A stretch of 64,000 nucleotides of DNA, from the NCBI RefSeq assembly GCF_900095285.1, contig NZ_LT607734.1, positions 1,550,001 to 1,614,000 of the forward strand, in the 5' to 3' direction. A program made the translations under genes and the position numbers. Numbering within the stretch: position 1 is the stretch's first letter; each line of letters opens with the position of its first letter. The notes beneath the pieces were generated by a model. The model saw only the letters and a program-made list of their open reading frames with translations. It did no database searches and had not been told where the DNA came from. The stretch comes from Fusobacterium gastrosuis. GTDB taxonomy: Bacteria > Fusobacteriota > Fusobacteriia > Fusobacteriales > Fusobacteriaceae. Of this stretch, positions 45,681 to 54,061 are shown piece after piece.

Positions 45681-46521
45681 TTTCTTTCTCCCTATGGCTA
45701 ACATAAATATTTAAATTAGAATTTATTTTTAAATCCTCAGCTAGTTTATTGACAAAAGTTACAGAACGATGTTTCCCACCACTACATCCTATTGAAATTG
45801 TTAAGTGCTTTTTTCCTTCTTTTATGTACTGTGGTAATAAAAATTCTATAAATTCTAATAATTTCTTATAAAATTCTTGGCTTTCTCTATGTGCCATTAC
45901 ATACTCACTTACCTCTTTATCATAACCTGTTTTATTTTTTAATTCATCTATATAGTATGGGTTAGGAATAAATCTAACATCAAACATTAAATCTGTATCT
46001 AAAGGTACACCATATTTAAAACCAAAAGATTGTATATGCAAGTTCAAATTAACTATATCTTCCTGCAAATTTATATTGGCCTTTATTTTTTCTTCAATAT
46101 TTATAGGTCTAGAATTTGTAGTATCTATTATTAAATCAGCTATTTCTCTTATAGGAAAAAAAATCTCTTTTTCTTTTTTTATGCTATCCAAAAGTGTTTT
46201 CTCTTTTAGTGGATGAGCTCTACGACTTAAATTATATCTTCCTAAAATTACTGATTCCTCTGCTTCAAGAAAAATAATTTCTAAATCAACTTTAGCAATA
46301 TTAATTAAATCGATAAAATTAAAAAAATCCTTAGTTTCCTTAAAAGTTCTGATATCTATGCCAACTGCAATTTTCTCCAAATTTATATCTATTAACGACT
46401 TTTCAAGTCCCAGAGGTAAATTATCAATAGTATAAAATCCCATATCTTCTAAAATATTTAAAGCAGTCGTCTTCCCAGCACCACTTAAGCCAGTCACAAT
46501 AATAATTTTTTTACTATTCAT
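45667..46521 (-). CDS. rapZ: RapZ/YvcJ nucleotide-binding protein
   Basis: 284 residues from ATG 46521, which follows TGGAGGG; the frame is open further upstream but without a ribosome site. Walker A GLSGAGKTT opens the kinase-like half, and the C-terminal half ends with TISIGCSGGKHRSVTF and a VSHRE block typical of RapZ. In E. coli RapZ directs RNase E to the GlmZ sRNA; in Gram-positives YvcJ is an ATP/GTP-binding protein of less clear role. No whiA or yvcK follows here, unlike in Firmicutes. Confidence 0.93.
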   Translation of the reverse strand: MNSKKIIIVTGLSGAGKTTALNILEDMGFYTIDNLPLGLEKSLIDINLEKIAVGIDIRTFKETKDFFNFIDLINIAKVDLEIIFLEAEESVILGRYNLSRRAHPLKEKTLLDSIKKEKEIFFPIREIADLIIDTTNSRPINIEEKIKANINLQEDIVNLNLHIQSFGFKYGVPLDTDLMFDVRFIPNPYYIDELKNKTGYDKEVSEYVMAHRESQEFYKKLLEFIEFLLPQYIKEGKKHLTISIGCSGGKHRSVTFVNKLAEDLKINSNLNIYVSHREKEIGHW

Positions 46522-46577
46522 AATCCCTCCATTTTTCAGATAAAACTCATAAATTACAAATAAATTTTCTTCTAAAA

Positions 46578-46606
46578 ATAATACCATTTTTATCATATTT
46601 TGTAAA
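46578..46606 (-). promoter_or_regulatory. Promoter of the rapZ-uvrC operon
   Basis: Read leftward: TTTACA (46601-46606), 17 bases, TATTAT (46578-46583) preceded by TGG, an extended -10. Confidence 0.65.
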
Positions 46607-46635
46607 GTCTATAAGCTTTCTTTAAGCCTTTTTTC

Positions 46636-46664
46636 TTGATTTTTATATTAAAATATAATAAGAT
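46636..46664 (+). promoter_or_regulatory. Promoter of the M18 aminopeptidase gene
   Basis: TTGATT (46636-46641), 17 bases, TAAGAT (46659-46664). It diverges from the rapZ promoter. Confidence 0.45.
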
Positions 46665-46702
46665 AAAATTATGAATATAAAATTAATATATAAGGAGGAT
46701 GT

Positions 46703-47989
46703 ATGAATAAACAAAACTTTGCTAAGCATTTAATAAAATTTATTGATGAAAGCCCATCTAATTATTTTGCATGTATCAATTCTAAAAATTTGTTATTAGA
46801 AAATGGATTCACAGAATTACTGGAAAGTGATACATGGAAAATAAAAAAGGGTGGAAAATATTTTGTAGTAGTAAATGATAGTAGTTTTTTTGCATTTACA
46901 ATTGGTAGTAAAAAAATATCTGATACAGGTTTTAAAATAGCTGGCTCTCATACAGATAGTCCATCATTTTTAATAAAACCAAATCCAGAAATAAATAAAA
47001 AAGACTTTATAGTTTTAAATACAGAAGTTTACGGTGGTCCAATACTTTATACTTGGTTTGATAGACCTTTATCTATAAGTGGAAGAGTATTTTTAGAATC
47101 AGACAATCCTTTTCAACCAGAAAAAAAATTTATCAACTATGATAAAGATTTATTAATAATTCCGTCTTTATGCATTCATCAAAATAGAGAAGTAAATAAT
47201 GGAGTAGCTTTTAATGCACAAAAAGACACATTGCCTTTTATTACTATTGATAGAGAAAACAATTTTTCTTTCAAAAAATTAATAGCTAATTACTTAAATG
47301 TTAAGGAAGATAAAATTTTAAGTTATGATTTAACTTTATATTCTCGTGAAAAAGGAACATTATTAGGAGAAAAAGAAGAATTTATTTCAGTTGGAAGAAT
47401 AGATAATTTAGCTGCTGTACATGCAGGATTGCTTTCTTTAATTGATAATAAAGATAAAAAAAATACATGTATAGTTGCTGCATTTGATAATGAAGAAGTA
47501 GGATCGAATACTATGCAAGGTGCTGACAGTCCTGTATTAAAATTACTTTTAGATAGAATATCAAATGCACTTGGAGCTGATGAAGAAGAGTATCAAAAAG
47601 CACTTTCTAAATCTTTTTTAATCTCTACAGATGCTGCCCATTCAATACATCCAAATTATTTAGAAAAGTCTGATCCAACAAATGAACCAAAATTAAATTA
47701 TGGACCTGTTATAAAAATGGCAGCAAATAAGGCATACATAACAGATGGTTATTCAAGAGCAGTGATAGAAAAATTGGCAAAAGATGCAAAAATTCCAGTA
47801 CAAACTTTTGTAAATCGTTCTGACTTAAAAGGAGGATCTACAATCGGACCAATAACACAATCTCAAATAAAGATTTCCGGAATTGATATGGGAATACCTT
47901 TGTTATCTATGCATTCAGTTAGAGAATTGGCTGGAGTTGATGACCATTATAATCTATATAAATTAATTGGAGAATTTTTTAAAAAATAA
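46703..47989 (+). CDS. M18-family aminopeptidase
   Basis: 428 residues of the aspartyl aminopeptidase family (PepI/ApeB-like). Metal ligands are in GSHTDSPSF near the N-terminus, GRIDNLAA, FDNEEVGS with the catalytic Glu pair, STDAAHS, and SMHSVRE at the C-terminus. It removes acidic or other N-terminal residues from peptides in the cytoplasm. Fusobacteria live largely on amino acids and peptides, so this fits their metabolism. AAGGAGG precedes the ATG. Monocistronic. Confidence 0.93.
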   Translation: MNKQNFAKHLIKFIDESPSNYFACINSKNLLLENGFTELLESDTWKIKKGGKYFVVVNDSSFFAFTIGSKKISDTGFKIAGSHTDSPSFLIKPNPEINKKDFIVLNTEVYGGPILYTWFDRPLSISGRVFLESDNPFQPEKKFINYDKDLLIIPSLCIHQNREVNNGVAFNAQKDTLPFITIDRENNFSFKKLIANYLNVKEDKILSYDLTLYSREKGTLLGEKEEFISVGRIDNLAAVHAGLLSLIDNKDKKNTCIVAAFDNEEVGSNTMQGADSPVLKLLLDRISNALGADEEEYQKALSKSFLISTDAAHSIHPNYLEKSDPTNEPKLNYGPVIKMAANKAYITDGYSRAVIEKLAKDAKIPVQTFVNRSDLKGGSTIGPITQSQIKISGIDMGIPLLSMHSVRELAGVDDHYNLYKLIGEFFKK

Positions 47990-47992
47990 AAG

Positions 47993-48016
47993 AAAAACCG
48001 ACTTTTGTCGGTTTTT
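47993..48016. terminator. Bidirectional terminator
   Basis: AAAAACCGAC (47993-48002), loop TTTT, GTCGGTTTTT (48007-48016), between two convergent genes. Confidence 0.88.
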
Positions 48017-48951
48017 TATATATTCTTTTTATTTTTTAAAATATCTTTTATTATCATAGTAGCTGCAATTGTTCCATCATTTGTTGCAGTTGTAACCTGT
48101 CTTACTTCTTTTTCTCTTATATCTCCAATTGCATACATTTTATCAGTTCTTGTCTTCATATTTTCATCCGTTTCAATAAAACCTCTAGAAGATATAGACG
48201 CAAACTCTCCATATAACTCAATATTATTTTTCGTTCCTAAGTATAGGAAAATGAAATCAGTGCTTATAGTTTTAATCTCTCCATTAATTTCTAAGTCTAA
48301 TTGTTCTACAAAATCATTTCCTTTTATTTCTAACAATTTAGCATTTGTTTCTATTTTAACATTTTCTTTAGCTAAAATAGCTTCCTTCAACTCGTTGCTA
48401 CAATCCAATTCTTCAGCTGTAACAAATATATTAACACTATCGGCATATCTTGTCAAAAAAAGTGCTTCCTCTATTAACTCATCTCCCTTACCAACAAGTG
48501 ATACCACTCTTCCTTTTGTAAAAGCTCCATCACAAGTAGCACAATAAGAAACCCCAGCTCCTAAAAACTTAGATTCACCTTTTATTTTTTTTGCTCCTAT
48601 TTTTCCCAATCCAGTTGCTATAATTATATATTTTGTTTTAAAATTACCGCTATCTGTCTTCACAATTTTAATCTCATCATAGGGATCAAAGCCCAAAACA
48701 GTTGCATATTTAAACTCACAACCAAATTCCTTAGCCTGCTTTTTCATTTCATTATATATTTCTTTTCCAGTTGAACCTGTTTTATATCCTGGATAATTAT
48801 CTATTTGATGAGTCATTATCATACTTCCTATTCCATCTTTTTCTAAAATCAAAGTGGATAAGTTTCCTCTACTTGCATAAATTCCAGCTGTAAGCCCTGC
48901 AGGACCAGCACCAACAATTATAAGATCATAAACTTTATTATTATTTTCCAT
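48016..48951 (-). CDS. Thioredoxin-reductase-like flavoprotein lacking clear NADPH motifs
   Basis: 311 residues. FAD motif GAGPAGLTAGIY, redox-active CATCDG at ~138, and C-terminal FAD block YAIGDIREKEVRQVTTATNDG match thioredoxin reductase. In the second nucleotide-binding domain, the usual GGGxSA is VSLVGKGDELIEEALFL and the HRRxxxR phosphate-binding motif is replaced by FVTAEELD. Pyridine-nucleotide-independent (ferredoxin-dependent) thioredoxin reductases in anaerobes show just this loss. I therefore favour that type, with an NADPH enzyme of odd sequence as the alternative. It follows the MBL gene by 16 bases. Confidence 0.87.
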   Translation of the reverse strand: MENNNKVYDLIIVGAGPAGLTAGIYASRGNLSTLILEKDGIGSMIMTHQIDNYPGYKTGSTGKEIYNEMKKQAKEFGCEFKYATVLGFDPYDEIKIVKTDSGNFKTKYIIIATGLGKIGAKKIKGESKFLGAGVSYCATCDGAFTKGRVVSLVGKGDELIEEALFLTRYADSVNIFVTAEELDCSNELKEAILAKENVKIETNAKLLEIKGNDFVEQLDLEINGEIKTISTDFIFLYLGTKNNIELYGEFASISSRGFIETDENMKTRTDKMYAIGDIREKEVRQVTTATNDGTIAATMIIKDILKNKKNI

Positions 48952-48967
48952 TTTTCCTCCCTATTAA

Positions 48968-49597
48968 TTAAAATAGTACACCAATATTTCTTAAAAATAT
49001 TTTTTCTTCAGCTATTGTAGTAGGTTCGCTATGTGCACTATAAACTACTGTCTTCTCAGGTAATTTTGAAAGCTTTTCCAAACTTTCATAGAGTGAATTT
49101 ATATTGCCTGTGGGTAAATCATATCTTCCATAACTTCTTCTAAACATTGTATCTCCAGAAATTAATATATTTTCAGCTTCATAGTAGAAACACTTTGAGC
49201 CTATTGTATGACCAGGTGTATCAATAGTTTTAAATTCTCCTATCATATCTCCTTCTTTGACAGCTATTGCTTGACCTTCAAAAATAAAATCTTCTCCAAA
49301 TATTCTGCTTGATAAACTTAGATCGGAATTGTATAAAAATTCTTTTTCCTCCACACCTACATAGATTTTTGCTTCTGGATATGTTTTGGCAAATAAATTT
49401 AAACCTTCAATATGATCACCATGTCCATGAGTTAAAACTATATACTTCAAAAGTAAATCATTTTCTTTTATAAAAAGATTTAACCTCTCAATATTTTTTC
49501 CTCCACAATCAAAAAAATAAGCTTCTTTTGTAGTTTCATCATATGCTAAATAGCAATTTGTATACATTGCCCCCAAAGGAAAACATTTTATTACCAT
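48968..49597 (-). CDS. MBL-fold hydrolase (glyoxalase II-like)
   Basis: 209 residues with the zinc motif THGHGDHIEG, DTPGHTIGS, ISGDTMFRRSYGR and the closing SAHSEPTT. The size and motifs suit the group of small hydroxyacylglutathione-hydrolase-like thiolesterases, though the true substrate is unknown. First gene of a two-gene leftward unit with the TrxR-like gene. A leftward extended -10 (TGGTATAAT, ATTATA at 49634-49639) lies upstream. Confidence 0.9.
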   Translation of the reverse strand: MVIKCFPLGAMYTNCYLAYDETTKEAYFFDCGGKNIERLNLFIKENDLLLKYIVLTHGHGDHIEGLNLFAKTYPEAKIYVGVEEKEFLYNSDLSLSSRIFGEDFIFEGQAIAVKEGDMIGEFKTIDTPGHTIGSKCFYYEAENILISGDTMFRRSYGRYDLPTGNINSLYESLEKLSKLPEKTVVYSAHSEPTTIAEEKIFLRNIGVLF

Positions 49598-49689
49598 TTA
49601 ATTCTTAGCCTCCATTATTTTTGTTATTTATATATTATACCAAAGATAACTAAAATAGTCTATTTTTGATTTAATAATTTATTATGGAT

Positions 49690-49717
49690 TTGACATAAAA
49701 ATTTTTAGTGTTATAAT
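49690..49717 (+). promoter_or_regulatory. Promoter of yhdT-panF
   Basis: TTGACA (49690-49695), 16 bases, TATAAT (49712-49717) with an extended TGT; close to consensus. Confidence 0.82.
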
Positions 49718-49749
49718 TTGAAAAGTATAGGCTTTTAAAGGAGGTTACA

Positions 49750-50043
49750 ATGAAAAGTTCAAAAGATATAACTAAACAAATAAATAAAGAGGTTATAGTC
49801 ACGATAATTTTATATTTAATTTATTTTCTTTGGTGGTATTATTTTGCCTACATCTTTCCACCTAAAAATGTTGAAGACTATAAATATATTTTAGGAATGC
49901 CTGAATGGTTTTTTTATTCATGCGTTGTTGGTTTAGTATTAATAAATTTTTTAGTTTTCTTAGCTACTAAATTCTTTTTTAAAGATATCGATTTTAAAGA
50001 ATTTGAAAATAGAGAGAATGATAGAGGAGAAAAACATGAATAA
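49750..50043 (+). CDS. YhdT-family (DUF997) small membrane protein
   Basis: 97 residues with two membrane segments (IILYLIYFLWWYYFAYIF and YSCVVGLVLINFLVFLA). The Trp/Tyr-rich first segment and the PEWFFYS block are typical of YhdT, which lies directly upstream of panF in many genomes. The role is not known, but the pairing suggests a small subunit of the transporter. Its last codons overlap the panF start. Confidence 0.88.
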   Translation: MKSSKDITKQINKEVIVTIILYLIYFLWWYYFAYIFPPKNVEDYKYILGMPEWFFYSCVVGLVLINFLVFLATKFFFKDIDFKEFENRENDRGEKHE

Positions 50044-51493
50044 TCAAGCATTGATAATGATACCAATTATACTCTATTTAATTTTAATGTTATATGTCGC
50101 TTATAGAGTTAATAAAATAAAACAAAATTCAGAAAACTTCGCTGAAGAATACTATATAGGTAACAGATCTATGGGAGGATTTGTTCTGGCAATGACTATA
50201 ATTGCTACATATATAGGAGCTAGTTCTTTCATAGGAGGTCCTGGTGTTGCTTATAAATTAGGTTTAGGTTGGGTTCTTCTTGCATGTATTCAAATCCCTA
50301 CAGCTTTCTTTACTTTAGGAATTTTAGGTAAAAAAATGTCTATTATCTCAAGAAAAGTAAATGCTGTCACTATATTTGATATTTTAAAAAAAAGATATGA
50401 TAACGACGCTGTTACAATCATCTCATCCATTATGCTTTTAATATTCTTCATTGGAGCTATTGTTGCTCAATTTGTAGGTGGTGCCAGACTTTTTGAAGCA
50501 GTAACTGGTCTATCATATATATATGGACTAATAGTTTTTTCAATAGTAGTTATTATCTATACTACAATAGGAGGTTTTAGAGCTGTTACTTTAACAGATG
50601 CTATTCAAGCTGTTGTAATGTTTGTTGCAACTTTTATATTGTTTTTTATTATCCTAAAAAAAGGAAATGGTATGGAAAATATCATGTTCAAGATAAAAGA
50701 TATTAATCCTGATATGCTAAGACCTGATTCTGGTGGAAATATTGCAAAGCCTTTTATTATGTCATTCTGGGTTCTTGTTGGAATAGGAATTTTAGGACTC
50801 CCTGCAACAAGTGTTAGATGCATGGCTTTTAAAGATTCTAAAGCAATGCATCGTGCCATGGTTATAGGAACATCTTTGGTTGGAATTCTAGTTTTAGGAA
50901 TGCACTTAGTTGGAGTTATGGGTAAAGCAATTGAACCTAACCTAGATGTAGCAGATAAAATTATTCCTATACTCGCTTTGAATCACTTACATCCTATATT
51001 AGCAGGTGTTTTTATAGGTGGACCATTGGCTGCGATTATGTCAACTGTGGATTCTTTACTAATAATGGCTTCTTCCACAATTATAAAAGACTTATATATA
51101 AACTACTTTGATAAAAGAGCTTCCGAAGAAAAAATGAAAAAAATTTCTGTTTATACCTCTTTCTTTATAGGAGTTTTGGTTTTCATTTTATCACTTAAGC
51201 AATTAAGCTTAATCGTATGGATAAATTTATTTTCTCTAGCTGGACAAGAAATTATTTTTTTCTGTCCTCTAATATTAGGTTTATACTGGAAAAAAGCAAA
51301 TGCAATGGGAGCAATTGCATCAATGGTCTTAGGAATTACAACTTATTTATATATTGAGATTTTTAAAATTTCAATCTTTGGACTACACAATGTTATTCCA
51401 TCTTTAACTGTTTCACTAGTTGCTTTTATAGTAGGTTCTTTTTTAGGTAAAAAGCCTAATGATAAAATCATAGAAACATTTTTTGAGTATTAA
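50036..51493 (+). CDS. panF: Sodium/pantothenate symporter
   Basis: 485 residues from ATG 50036, seven bases after GAGGAG and overlapping the previous gene. About 13 membrane segments. YYIGNRSMGGFVLAMTIIAT and YIGASSFIGGPG near the N-terminus are the diagnostic region of the PanF branch of the sodium:solute symporter family, followed by RAVTLTDAIQAVVMF. It imports pantothenate, the coenzyme A precursor, with Na+. Confidence 0.92.
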   Translation: MNNQALIMIPIILYLILMLYVAYRVNKIKQNSENFAEEYYIGNRSMGGFVLAMTIIATYIGASSFIGGPGVAYKLGLGWVLLACIQIPTAFFTLGILGKKMSIISRKVNAVTIFDILKKRYDNDAVTIISSIMLLIFFIGAIVAQFVGGARLFEAVTGLSYIYGLIVFSIVVIIYTTIGGFRAVTLTDAIQAVVMFVATFILFFIILKKGNGMENIMFKIKDINPDMLRPDSGGNIAKPFIMSFWVLVGIGILGLPATSVRCMAFKDSKAMHRAMVIGTSLVGILVLGMHLVGVMGKAIEPNLDVADKIIPILALNHLHPILAGVFIGGPLAAIMSTVDSLLIMASSTIIKDLYINYFDKRASEEKMKKISVYTSFFIGVLVFILSLKQLSLIVWINLFSLAGQEIIFFCPLILGLYWKKANAMGAIASMVLGITTYLYIEIFKISIFGLHNVIPSLTVSLVAFIVGSFLGKKPNDKIIETFFEY

Positions 51494-51555
51494 AAAATTT
51501 TATATACCATAAAAAAACAAAAAAATAGATTAAATTTATATTTTTAGATACAATA

Positions 51556-51601
51556 AAAAAGCTATTGTGAATAGAACTCCTATTCTACCAATAGCTTTTT
51601 T
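51556..51601. terminator. Bidirectional terminator between panF and pepF
   Basis: AAAAAGCTATTG (51556-51567) pairs with CAATAGCTTTTT (51589-51600); an inner GAATAG/CTATTC extends the stem. Confidence 0.88.
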
Positions 51602-51610
51602 AATATTCTA

Positions 51611-53554
51611 TTATTTTATTATCTCTATCTTTTTTAATTCCTCTTCAAAGATATCAATTAAGCGATTAAATTCTTTTGTTACAGCTACAAAACTTTCTTC
51701 TTTTGATAGATCCACTCCAGCCATTTTTAGTTGTTCCATTGGATGATTATTTCCACCTGATTTTAATAAAGTTAAATATTTTTCTCTAGCCACTTCAGAA
51801 GTTTCAGGATTTTTCAAATCAGCATATAATTTTGCAGAAGCTGCAAATGAAGTAGAATATTGGTATACATAGAAAGGTGAATTATAAAAATGTGGTATTC
51901 TTGACCAAATAATTTTTTGTAATTCATCTATAACAACTGTATTTCCAAAATACTTTTTAAATAAATTTTCCATTAATTCACTTAATATATCAGCCGTTAT
52001 TGCCTTATCTTCTTCTATTAGCTTATGAGCTTCATATTCATAATTGGCAAATAAAGTTTGAATAAAGAAAGTTCCTACCACATTACTCAATGCCTGTTCA
52101 AGTAAAGCGATCTTTTCCATCGGATCATTTGAATGTTCAAGCATATAATCCAGTAAAAGTCTTTCGTTAAAAGTAGATGCTACTTCGGCAACAAATATTG
52201 TATAGTCTGCCGTTGGATATGGTTGATTTTCACTTGATAGAATACTATGCATAGTATGACCTAACTCATGAGCCAATGTAAATACATCGTCCATAGTATC
52301 CTGATAATTTAGAAGCATATATGGATGGACATCATATATATTTAATGAATATGCTCCACTTCTTTTATTTTTTGTTTCATATACATCAAGCCAACCTTCT
52401 CCTATTGCCTTAGCCATTTTTTTCTGATAATCATTTCCTAGAGGTTTCACTGAGTTTAAAACAATTTCCTTTGCTTCATCATATTCAAATGTTTTATTAT
52501 AATCCACTATATTTATACTATTATCATAATAATGATATTCCTTTAATTTTAAAGCTTTTTTTCTTAGCTCTATATATCTTCTAAGAGGTTCTGAATTTTC
52601 AGATGTAGATTTTATTAAAGATAAAAATACATCTTTTGGAACATTTTTTCCCTCCAAAGCTCTATCTAATGATGATTCAAAATTTCTTGCTCTCGAAGTT
52701 GCTACATTTTTTTGAACTATTGCTCTGTATATTGCAGCAAAAGTATTTTTTGAATTATTGAAACTATTATATAAAGCTTCGAAAGCTAATCTTCTATCAT
52801 CTTGATTTCTATTAGTAGATAGGATTTTGGAATAAACTCCATTAGATACTGTTACCTCTTCTCCAGTAGATAATTTAACCGTATTCCATTTCATATCAGA
52901 AATAGATAATTCTCCATATATGTCAGAACTCGATCCCATAAATTGTGAATAGTAGGAAAGCAATTGTTCTTTTCCTTCATCCAATAAATGTTCTTTCAAT
53001 CTATATAATTCCATTAAAGGAAATTCTCTAACTTTTAACTCCTGATATTGCTCAATCCATTTTTTCATAGTTTCAATTGGAATTTCTAAAATTTCCGGAT
53101 CTAACCAAGCCATATCAACAGAAAATTTTGCAAATATCATTTCTATTTCTTGCATTTTTATTGAAGCCACTTCATCAGTTGAATCTAAATCTTTTAACAT
53201 GTAAGGATAAAGATATAGTTTATCAAAAATTCTTGATACTTTTTCAATTAAATTATGAACTTCAACAAATTTTTCAGAATTGCCTTTTATTTGTCCCTTA
53301 TATTTTGGCAATTCTTTCATTAAAACTTGCACTTCTTCAAAATCTTTTTGCCATTCATCCCATGATGGATAAATATCACTAAGATTCCATTTATATTTTT
53401 CTGCAATTAAATTTCTATCTTTCATCTGTCTATTTCCTTCTTTCTCTTTTAAAGTACTTTCTTTATTTGTGTTCTCTTTTTCCTTTTTTTCATTAAAACA
53501 TGCAGTAAAAAGTAAAGTAGTCAAATAAATAGCTAATATTAGAATTTTTTTCAT
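51611..53554 (-). CDS. pepF: Oligoendopeptidase F with lipoprotein signal
   Basis: A zinc peptidase of family M3 that cuts short peptides. The metal site HELGHTMHS is at ~435, and the flanking TLA and YTIFVAEVAS blocks fit PepF. The full frame of 647 residues starts with a lipoprotein signal (MKKILILAIYLTTLLFTAC), which would anchor it to the membrane outside the cytoplasm, unlike the usual cytosolic enzyme. A second ATG at 53425 (codon 44, MKDRNLIAEKYKW) follows AAGGA and coincides with the ordinary PepF start. Both forms may be made. It follows luxS by 15 bases. Confidence 0.92.
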   Translation of the reverse strand: MKKILILAIYLTTLLFTACFNEKKEKENTNKESTLKEKEGNRQMKDRNLIAEKYKWNLSDIYPSWDEWQKDFEEVQVLMKELPKYKGQIKGNSEKFVEVHNLIEKVSRIFDKLYLYPYMLKDLDSTDEVASIKMQEIEMIFAKFSVDMAWLDPEILEIPIETMKKWIEQYQELKVREFPLMELYRLKEHLLDEGKEQLLSYYSQFMGSSSDIYGELSISDMKWNTVKLSTGEEVTVSNGVYSKILSTNRNQDDRRLAFEALYNSFNNSKNTFAAIYRAIVQKNVATSRARNFESSLDRALEGKNVPKDVFLSLIKSTSENSEPLRRYIELRKKALKLKEYHYYDNSINIVDYNKTFEYDEAKEIVLNSVKPLGNDYQKKMAKAIGEGWLDVYETKNKRSGAYSLNIYDVHPYMLLNYQDTMDDVFTLAHELGHTMHSILSSENQPYPTADYTIFVAEVASTFNERLLLDYMLEHSNDPMEKIALLEQALSNVVGTFFIQTLFANYEYEAHKLIEEDKAITADILSELMENLFKKYFGNTVVIDELQKIIWSRIPHFYNSPFYVYQYSTSFAASAKLYADLKNPETSEVAREKYLTLLKSGGNNHPMEQLKMAGVDLSKEESFVAVTKEFNRLIDIFEEELKKIEIIK

Positions 53555-53569
53555 AAGTATTTACCCCCA

Positions 53570-54049
53570 TTATTCAGGATATACTAAATTTTTCTTTTCA
53601 ATATTATTTAAAGTCTTATCTATAAATTTTATAGCTTCATATCTAGCCATAGGAAGATTTTGATCCAGATAATTACCACATTCTATTTCTGTTGCACCTG
53701 GGATTTTGTCATCAAATTTCGAAATAAATTCAAACATTTCTTTTAAAAGCTCAACGATATTTTTTGATTCTAATTTTCCTTTTAATATTAAATAAAATCC
53801 TGTTCTACATCCCATAGGTCCAAAATATATTATCTCATTTTTCCATATTTTATGATTTCTCAAAAATGTTGCACCTAAATGTTCAATAGTATGCATTTCT
53901 GCTATATTTAATACAGGCTCTCTATTGGGTAATTTCATTCTAATATCAAAAGTTGTTATATAATTTCCATTTACATCATCAATTCTAGACACATAAATAC
54001 CTCTTTTTAGCTTTTGATGATCAATTTGAAAACTTGCTATTCTATCCAT
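53570..54049 (-). CDS. luxS: S-ribosylhomocysteine lyase (AI-2 synthase)
   Basis: 159 residues, the normal length. The iron site is visible in EMHTIEHLGATFLRN and IECGNY, and the catalytic Cys in GPMGCRTGFYL. LuxS splits S-ribosylhomocysteine to homocysteine and DPD, the AI-2 precursor. It sits between uracil permease and pepF rather than with pfs or methionine genes. AGGGAG precedes the ATG. Confidence 0.97.
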   Translation of the reverse strand: MDRIASFQIDHQKLKRGIYVSRIDDVNGNYITTFDIRMKLPNREPVLNIAEMHTIEHLGATFLRNHKIWKNEIIYFGPMGCRTGFYLILKGKLESKNIVELLKEMFEFISKFDDKIPGATEIECGNYLDQNLPMARYEAIKFIDKTLNNIEKKNLVYPE

Positions 54050-54061
54050 AATTCTCCCTCT

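Noticed and set aside
48005-48547. Rightward 180-codon frame opposite the TrxR-like gene
   Set aside because: It begins in a terminator, has no ribosome site and mirrors a conserved flavoprotein.
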